From Chromera velia (taxonomy: Eukaryota; Sar; Chromeraceae), in the NCBI GenBank assembly GCA_018398765.1, contig JAHBMJ010003274.1:1-11905 (forward strand): a stretch of 11,905 nucleotides of DNA, read 5' to 3'. The position numbers and the translations under genes are program-made. This document shows positions 6,181-11,905 of this stretch, in pieces; position 1 is the stretch's first letter, and each line of letters starts with the position of its first letter. Below the pieces are notes generated by a model. That model did no database searches. It saw nothing but the letters and a program-made list of their open reading frames with translations, and had not been told where the DNA came from.

Positions 6181-7428
6181 GCACCGACTGCAGTAATCAG
6201 GCTTTTAATATATGATCTGACGCACGTAAGCGTGCGAACGGCCCCGGAAAGTGGCAGTGGATACAATGGAGGCATTTGATGAAAAACGTTTCGATCAATC
6301 TCTTCCATATCTCTCCCTAACGATCTCCTCAATTCGGCCTGAAGTGGCCTGAAACACATTGTCAAAATTGAATTAAACCGCGAATTAATCCAGCATTCTG
6401 ATAGAAATCGAACCGATAAAGTAACTTAACTTAAAAGTTGAAATTGAAACTAGTTTAGTCTTTTTTCATTTTTGAATGAAAAAATGTCTACACAATTTAA
6501 AGGATAAAGGGTAGCAGCTAGCTATCTCTATTCATTAGTTACATGCAATATATTAATCATACAGTGTTTTTTCAGTCCGACAAACGCGGTAATTGAATAA
6601 GATTTTAATTGGTGAATAAACAAAACATAATAAAACATAAGATCTTACTTTTTTATATAAAAAAAATCAGGATATAACAAGATTAAATCTACATAAATTT
6701 ACGTATTGTGCTAGTTTAGTGCTAGCACGTTTACTTTATCTTAGGCTTTATCATTTTTAGGATCGGTTCAAAAGTTGCTTCACACCGAAGTTCACGGTTT
6801 TATAACTTCTATTTCTTAGTTTATTTCTTGAGTTTAACGTACCCCAGAATGTACCAATATGTACCAGCCTAGGTATCAACAAAGTCTAAAGCAAAGTTGG
6901 TGAAAAAAAGATTTAGTTTGTATATATTCAGACTTATCGCCTCAACTAGTCTCAATACTACCACTTGCGTGAGCATTGAATAGATTTAAACATTGTCTGA
7001 TCAGGAAGATGAACATGACGAAGCTAGACAAAGCAACTAGCTCTCATTAATGAGCAATAACTAGCTTTTCAACGCTAGAAGGCTAGTATAAGCTCTAGAC
7101 CTGTGAGACGTTTTTGCATGAATATGGACTGCCCTTCGCCATTGGGACACGATGGCTGCCGGCTTAGTTAACCTCATCATTATCACCACGCTTGGCAAGT
7201 GTAGAGAAGTGTAATCGCTTTTGTTTACTTTGCACTCGTACAGTGAGGAAAGAGAAGCGATGAAAAGGGCTAGTGAAAAGGAACCGTGAAAGCAAGTAGA
7301 TCGACAAACTCTGAGTGCATGTCGATAACGAGGCGGCGATGCGATACAGACACACGAAATGGAGAAACACGGCCGCACAGAGAGGCTAGCAGACGGCAGA
7401 AGCGACGCAAAGAAAGCTAGAAAGAAAG
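6181..7428. other. AT-rich, CTAG-rich region without recognised genes
   Basis: No gene is seen. Stop codons are frequent from 6370 to 7100. Small palindromes are common: CGCACG-TAAG-CGTGCG at 6221-6236, TTTTTTATATAAAAAA at 6649-6664, GTGCTAGCAC at 6719-6728 (same as 6133-6142) and CTCATTAATGAG at 7043-7054. CTAG words (GCTAG, ACTAG) recur many times from 6450 on. Composition shifts to purine-rich after about 7200. Confidence 0.55.
6461..6484. repeat. 10-bp inverted repeat with 4-base loop
   Basis: TTTTTTCATT and AATGAAAAAA are exact complements around TTTG. An AT-rich hairpin with no known role. Confidence 0.8.
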
Positions 7429-8010
7429 TCAATACATGTCGATGCATGGAGATGGCACCAATGAAGCAGAGAGAGGCAATGGATATAGAGAAGATGACAG
7501 TGATGCAGAGGGAGTCAACGCATGGAGGCGGCAGTCTGAGAAGTGAAACAGACAGAGTGAATGCATTGAAATGGCCAAAGCGACACAGAGAGAGTCAACA
7601 CATGGAGGCGGCAGAAGTGACGCAGACAGAGTCAATGCATGGAGACGCGGCAGCTAGCGTAGCAGAAGCGATGAAGAGAGAATCAACGCATGGAGGCGGC
7701 AGAAGCGACGCAAAAACTTTTAGAGAGCCAATGCATAGAGAAGGATGGAGAAAGCAACAGCGACGTAGCGGGGCCAACGCATGAAGACGGTAATGAAGCG
7801 AGGCAGTCAATTCATGGAGAAGACAACAGTTACGCAGAGAGTCAATGGATGGACAAGGCAACAGTGACGCAGAGAGAGTCATGCAATGCATGGGGACGAC
7901 AGAAGCGACACAAAGCGAGTCAACACATGGAGACGGCGGAAGTATGGCAGAAGCGACGCAGAGGCAGTCAACGTGTAGAGATAGCAGTGGCGACTCAGAG
8001 GGAATAGATT
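7429..8010 (+). repeat. Degenerate minisatellite, unit about 37-45 bp
   Basis: The word GTCAACGCATGGAGGCGGCA and its variants recur about twelve times, starting near 7429, 7513, 7553, 7593, 7631, 7682, 7728, 7773, 7806, 7841, 7878, 7919 and 7967. Spacings after 7513 run from 33 to 51 bases. Units usually continue with GAAGCGACGCAGAGAGA. The + strand is purine-rich and both strands stay open over long stretches (7359-7784 +, 7595-8074 -). The variable spacing is rarely a multiple of three, so the repeat phase drifts through the reading frames. That argues against a selected repeat protein. Confidence 0.8.
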
Positions 8011-8425
8011 GATAGAGAGGAACGAAAAGATGCAGAAACATGCAATGAAAGGAGACACATGCCAAAGCAGACACAGAAAGAATGTTTGAACGAAGATGAA
8101 AGAAGAAATGTGGAGGGAATGCGCATTAACACAAAGAGGAGAAACCAGGCAGAGACAAAGAACACGAAAAGACGACCTGATACAGACAGAATAAATGTAT
8201 GGACCCGCAGAAACGCCGCAGAGGGAAGAGAGGCTGCAAAGGCAATGAATGCAAACACAGCAAAACGGGGACGCACATACAGTGTCACGGTGTGAAAAGA
8301 CACAGAGGCTAAAAGAGACGCAGAGACTATTCATTGACAGACACGTAAATTCTGGAACAGACATGCACACAGTTCACGTACCAGGTCCTCCAGAGTAGCG
8401 CCCACGTCTTGTTTTTAACTCAAAG
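8011..8425. other. Purine-rich flank of the minisatellite, no gene
   Basis: Very rich in A and G, with ACACAGA and GAGA words. It may be more diverged minisatellite. Open frames on both strands (8059-8295 +, 7995-8370 -) show no family signal. A pyrimidine stretch with TTGTTTTTAACTC precedes 8425. Confidence 0.45.
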
Positions 8426-8598
8426 AAAGCTTTTCACAAATTGGAAAGCGAGGCACACAAAGTGGAGGAATCCAATGGCACGATAAACATGCGAAGCATT
8501 GTGGCAAGCGCCATTGTGATGGAAACGGCCTTGAGAGACGGCAACAACAACTAGCTGGTTGGGTTAGCCAAAGAACTCTTGGACAAGAAAAACCCACA
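8426..8598 (+). pseudogene. Exon-like segment with in-frame TAG, unrecognised protein
   Basis: One frame gives a strongly protein-like sequence of about 57 codons: KAFHKLESEAHKVEESNG, then INMRSIVASAIVMETALRDG. TAG follows at 8552-8554, and the same frame continues with LVGLAKELLDKKNP. Alternating charged and hydrophobic residues suggest helices. It starts after TTGTTTTTAACTCAAAG (acceptor-like, AG at 8424-8425). It ends at GTGAGT (8599-8604), a consensus 5' splice site. The TAG may be a disabling mutation, a sequencing error or a sign that the frame is not coding. No family is recognised. Genuine coding origin seems more likely here than for the other candidates. Confidence 0.35.
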
Positions 8599-8604
8599 GT
8601 GAGT

Positions 8605-9185
8605 GCCGATGCACAGTTCAGTAGAAGAAGCTACTGGTACATAAGCGATCTTGTGCCCTGCTTTTCGACACGTTTCTCAGTCACTCAATTCAATGCAGCA
8701 TGAAATTGTTTCGTTTAGAATTTTGGTGGCGCATGCAGAGGTTCTATAGGCCATAGGATAACCCAGTGTAGGATTTGAACCACGATCTGAAAAATGGTTG
8801 CCCTCCTAAGGACCCTCTCAGCAGAGGAAAATCGTACACCGTTCGCCTTCGGACACGTCCTTGAGTTGGGAACCGTCGTCGGTTTGACGTCCGGAGGCAT
8901 CCCGAGGGACCAGGACTCCGCTTTCGGTTTTCTGGCTTTTCGGGATTTGGCCAGGTCCCGTCAAGCCTCCTCCGAGGTCAGTGGGGCTCCGGATAGGGGA
9001 CGAGTGGGGGAAGACTCTCTGTATGGCATCGTCGGGGGGGGTGTCGGCTACCCAGCTGCAATAGGGGAGCTTCACTGGACCCTCCTTAGGGGAGATCAGT
9101 CCGTCCTTAACATTTTCTCAGCAACAGTGAGGAGACTGCATCGCCGACTTTGCAGCTCTGACTCTTTCCGGCGAATGACCCGCCT
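8605..9185. other. Spacer, GC-richer after 8800, no recognised gene
   Basis: A + strand open frame (8794-9243) runs into the 175-bp repeat and has no recognised domain. GTCGGGGGGGG near 9030 is a G-run. The block 8800-9180 has higher GC than its left flank and may be the unique or diverged start of the repeat block. Confidence 0.4.
8771..8781 (-). promoter_or_regulatory. Isolated Pol III B-box match
   Basis: On the minus strand the bases read GGTTCAAATCC, an exact match to the B-box consensus of tRNA genes. No good A box lies at the expected distance and the arms do not fold as a tRNA, so this is at best a SINE relic. Confidence 0.2.
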
Positions 9186-9650
9186 AGCTTTTCTTGATCG
9201 GACTTCATTGTGTCCCCGATACTTGCTTGCTTGCAGGTTTTGAGCCACACAGGCCTCCTCTCTGGGAAGTTGGACCCTGCTCTGCCTCTGCCTTCCGGTC
9301 AGTCAGGCTCCCCCGCTGCCCCAGTGCCCCTCAATCTACCTCCAGCATAAAAGACCACCCAGCTTTTCTTGATCGGACTTCATTATGTCCCCGACACTTG
9401 CTTGTTTACAGGTTTTGAGCCATACAGGCCTCCTCTCTGGGAAGTTAAGCCCTGCTCTGCCTCTGCCTTCCGGTCAGTCAGGCTCCCCCGCTGCCCCAGT
9501 GCCCCTCAATCTACCCCTAGCATAAAAGACCACCCAGCTTTTCTTGATGGGACTTCATTGTGTCCCCAATACTTGCTTGTTTGCAGGTTTTGAGCCATAC
9601 AGGCCTCCTCTTTGGGAAGTTGGGCCCTGCTCTGCCTCTGCCTTCCGGTC
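9186..9650 (+). repeat. 175-bp tandem repeat, 2.7 copies
   Basis: Copies start at 9186, 9361 and 9536, each with AGCTTTTCTTGAT. Copies one and two are 175 bases and differ at roughly ten positions. Copy three stops after 115 bases at CCTTCCGGTC (9641-9650), where a new sequence begins. As 175 is not a multiple of three, reading frames change between copies. Confidence 0.95.
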
Positions 9651-9868
9651 GGTGCGTGTGTGTGTCTTCCTCCCTCAGTCACATGCCTGTCTCTCCCTCT
9701 TCTGATTTTTCTCTCATTTGTCAGGACCGTCCTTGCGTGACACACACTGTGTGTGTCTTCCTCCCTCAGTCATATGCCTGTCTGTACCTCTCTGCCTGAC
9801 AAGCTCGCTGTATATCTTCCTCCCTCAGTCACATGCCTGTCTGTGCCTCTCTGCCTGACAAGCTTGCA
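9651..9868 (+). repeat. Mosaic transition between the 175-bp and 81-bp arrays
   Basis: TCTTCCTCCCTCAGTCA starts at 9665, 9756 and 9815, each followed by a CATGCCTGTCT-type word. The last two are in a 59-base step that already carries the CTCTCTGCCTGACAAGCT module of the 81-bp unit. The stretch looks like early or recombined versions of the array unit. Confidence 0.8.
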
Positions 9869-10958
9869 GACACCTCTCCTTGCGGTGCACGATTTTTCTT
9901 TTCTGCATCCTGGCCTCTCTGTGTGTGCTGTCTGCCTGACAAGCTCGCAGACACCTCTCCTTGCGGTGCACGATTTTTCTTTACTGTCTCCTGGCCTCTC
10001 TGTGTGTGCTGTCTGCCTGACAAGCTTGCAGACACCTCTCCTTGCGGTGCATGATTTTTCTTTTCTGTCTCCTGGCCTCTCTGTATGTGCTGTCTGCCTG
10101 ACAAGCTCGCAGACACCTCTCCTTGTGGTGCACGATTTTTTTTTTCTGTCTCCTGGCCTCTCTGTGTGTCTTGTCTGCCTGACAAGCTCGCAGACACCTC
10201 TCCTTGTGGTGCACGATTTTTCTTTTCTGTCTCCTGGCCTCTCTGTGTATGCTGTCTGCCTGACAAGCTCGTAGACACCTCTCCTTGCGGTGCACGATTT
10301 TTTTTTTCTGTCTCCTGGCCTCTCTGTATGTGCTGTCTGCCTGACAAGCTCGCAGACACCTCTCCTTGCGGTGCACGATTTTTCTTTACTGCCTCCTGGC
10401 CTCTTTGTGTGTGCTGTCTGCCTGACAAGCTCGCAGACACCTCTCCTTGCGGTGCACGATTTTTCTTTTCTGTCTCCTGGCCTCTCTGTGTATGCTGTCT
10501 GCCTGACAAACTCGCAGACACCTCTCCTTGCGGTGCACGATTTTTCTTTTCTGTCTCCTGGCCTCTCTATGTGTGCTGTCTGCCTGACAAGCTCGCAGAC
10601 ACCTCTCCTTGCGGTACACGATTTTTCTTTTCTGTCTCCTGGCCTCTTTGTGTGTCTTGTCTGCCTGACAAGCTCGCAGACACCTCTCCTTGCGGTGCAC
10701 GATTTTTCTTTTCTGTCTCCTGGCCTCTCTGTGTGTGCTGTCTGCCTGACAAGCTGGCAGACACCTCTCCTTGCGGTGCACGATTTTTCTTTTCTGTCTC
10801 CTGGCCTCTCTGTGTGTGCTGTCTGCCTGACAAGCTCGCAGACACCTCTCCTTGCGGTGCACGATTTTTCTTTTCTGTCTCCTGGCCTCTCTGTGTGTGC
10901 TGTTTGCCTGACAAGCTCGCAGACACCTCTCCTTACGGTGCACAATTTTTTTTTTCTG
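9869..10958 (+). repeat. 81-bp tandem array, 13 full copies plus a partial one
   Basis: Units start with GACACCTCTCCTTGCGG (last bases vary) every 81 bases from 9869 to 10841, and a partial unit begins at 10922. The phase is kept throughout. The unit is pyrimidine-rich, contains CACGATTTTTCTTTTCTG, and ends in CTGCCTGACAAGCTCGCA. Since 81 is 27 codons, any frame free of stops in one unit stays open. Here all three minus-strand frames and two + strand frames are open; only the + frame reading TGA in GCCTGACAA is closed. The longest is a minus-strand frame of 405 codons (9770-10987) that contains no ATG. A + strand frame with ATG at 10085 runs to 11047. Coding is possible but not needed to explain the openness. 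Confidence 0.97.
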
Positions 10959-10960
10959 AG

Positions 10961-10979
10961 TTTAGGTTTAGGTTTTTGG
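10961..10979 (+). repeat. Short telomere-type run (TTTAGG)
   Basis: TTTAGGTTTAGGTTTTTGG directly follows the last partial array unit. It resembles plant/algal TTTAGGG telomere repeats, but two units can be chance. Confidence 0.35.
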
Positions 10980-10983
10980 AGAG

Positions 10984-11017
10984 GCAACAGAAAAAATTCA
11001 GCAACAGAAAAAATTCA
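10984..11017 (+). repeat. Perfect 17-bp tandem duplication
   Basis: GCAACAGAAAAAATTCA occurs twice in a row without mismatch, just outside the array. It looks recent. Confidence 0.95.
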
Positions 11018-11049
11018 GCGTCTCATGTGGGATGTTCGTCAAGTTGAAC

Positions 11050-11807
11050 AGCGAGGGGGTGGTGAAGGCGAAATCAGTACCTCCGAGGAATAGTAAAAAA
11101 AATTCGAGATTAGATCAAAGACAGACACATATCTTTTGAATTATAACCTAAATTATAACTAGAACTATTGTTAACTATTCTAGTAACTATTAATTACTAA
11201 AATACTAACTATTCAAGTAGTATATATTTATGTTTAGGTTCAGATTCAAATTTTAAATTCATAAATTTACTAGTTGACAACTTAACAAATTTTATATAAA
11301 TCTTGGTTATCACTATTAGAATTAGTATCCTTTTCGTGATCGTGAATGGTTTCCCATTCAAAAACGAAAATATAGAAATAGAATTCAAATAAAAAAAACC
11401 TTTACAAATGATATTAGGAAAAATGAAAAAATAATTCATTTAATGATTTATATCTAGATTTATATTCAGAGCTGGGCCCTACACTAGCTAAATAAATATA
11501 AAAAAATGTTTTAAGTTTTGCTAGTTTTTTATTTTTCTTTTATTAATAATTAATTTATCCACTAACTAGTCTTAGAAAAAACGTTTTCCCACTTAAAAAC
11601 GAAAAAAGGAATATGAAGGAATATGCAGGAATACGGAGTAGGAATATGAAGGGATATGTTTTAAACAAAAGAGAGTTCTTCACATATATATAGACATACA
11701 CACTGCTATACGTTATCAAAGCGTGACTAGAAAGAAAATGAGAATTAAATAAATTGACTTAATCGAAAATAGTGCTAAGCAAAAGAGAATGGTGTGTATC
11801 GCTTACG
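11050..11807. other. AT-rich region without recognised genes
   Basis: Strongly AT-rich from 11090. A 76-codon minus-strand frame (11209-11439, with ATG) is hydrophobic but typical of AT-rich DNA and is not called a gene. TAACTATT occurs three times at 11172-11213. A 21-base segment at 11350-11370 recurs at 11585-11605 with two mismatches, suggesting diverged copies of one repeat 235 bases apart. Confidence 0.5.
11608..11660 (+). repeat. 10-bp repeat, five copies
   Basis: GGAATATGAA and its variants start at 11608, 11618, 11628, 11641 and 11651, with a 3-base spacer before the fourth. Confidence 0.85.
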
Positions 11808-11882
11808 TTCATAACCTAGTGGTTAATATACAACATTAACAAACAGAAGATCATAGGTTCAATCCTCGCTACCTGCCTTTTT
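11808..11882 (+). ncRNA. tRNA-like Pol III unit, probable SINE head
   Basis: CCTAGTGGTTAATA at 11815-11828 matches the A box and D-arm of eukaryotic tRNAs such as tRNA-Glu and tRNA-Asp (TAGTGGTTA core); AACC and GGTT can pair around TAGT. GGTTCAATCC at 11856-11865 matches the B box except for one missing base. The start-to-start spacing of about 40 fits a tRNA. TTTTT at 11878-11882 would stop Pol III. The T arm and acceptor stem do not pair well, so it is not a working tRNA. A tRNA-derived SINE head or a tRNA pseudogene is more likely. The window ends 23 bases later, so a SINE body cannot be checked. Confidence 0.4.
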
Positions 11883-11905
11883 AAGGATCAACAAGAAAAG
11901 AGACG

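Noticed and set aside
7595-8370. Cys/Ser/Leu-rich minus-strand open frames as a secreted family
   Set aside because: They follow the purine-rich minisatellite, and the repeat phase shifts between units, so no constant peptide repeat is kept.
8760-8830. tRNA gene on the minus strand
   Set aside because: Only the B box matches; the A box is poor, the T stem does not pair and no T-run follows.
8794-9243. 149-codon + strand open frame as a gene
   Set aside because: It starts in unique GC-rich sequence, runs into the 175-bp satellite for its end, and shows no domain.
9869-10958. CRISPR-like array
   Set aside because: Units are contiguous 81-bp repeats with no unique spacers, in a eukaryotic setting.
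9770-10987. 405-codon antisense open frame as a real gene
   Set aside because: It has no ATG in its length, every unit repeats the same 27 residues, and two other frames on the same strand are open too. The repeat length alone explains it.
11160-11460. Organelle DNA insertion
   Set aside because: The AT content invites the idea, but no organelle gene, tRNA or rRNA sequence is recognisable.

Overview
The window looks like nuclear DNA of a eukaryote. It has low gene density, a decayed Ty3/gypsy retrotransposon, many microsatellites, minisatellite arrays and segments flanked by spliceosomal-type splice signals. Nothing looks prokaryotic: there are no operons or ribosome-binding sites. The species cannot be named from sequence alone. 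A short TTTAGG-type run near 10961 would fit a plant, alga or protist with TTTAGGG-like telomeres, but it is too short to decide. Base composition switches sharply between mixed (1-5900, 8340-10960), AT-rich (about 6180-7150 and 11090-11905) and a small GC-rich island (6041-6180).

Layout. Bases 1-2123 hold the + strand remnant of a Ty3/gypsy element: the end of gag with a broken CCHC zinc knuckle, an aspartic protease that has lost its catalytic Asp, and a reverse transcriptase that still has its catalytic Asp residues but is cut by a TA-microsatellite frameshift and a TGA. RNase H, integrase and LTRs are absent. Bases 2124-6040 are mostly non-coding. They carry simple repeats, long pyrimidine tracts, a 12-bp perfect hairpin, a cluster of palindromes and a few exon-like segments of unknown function (about 3001-3185 +, 4683-4860 -, 5366-5785 on either strand). 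Bases 6041-7350 are a GC-rich palindromic island followed by AT-rich, CTAG-rich DNA without genes.

Bases 7429-8010 are a degenerate 33-51 bp minisatellite in purine-rich DNA. Bases 8426-8598 are exon-like, with a consensus GTGAGT donor but an in-frame TAG. Bases 9186-10958 are a composite satellite block: 2.7 copies of a 175-bp unit, a mosaic transition, then 13 full copies of an 81-bp unit in which five of six frames are open. A short telomere-type run and a 17-bp duplication follow. The AT-rich right end carries small repeats and, at the edge, a tRNA-like Pol III unit (A box, B box and TTTTT) that is probably a SINE head.

No intact, recognisable protein-coding gene is present. The genes do not form a pathway; the window reads as a repeat-rich intergenic or intronic region. 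The most notable items are the retroelement's decay pattern, the 81-bp array, the exon-like segments and the tRNA-like unit.
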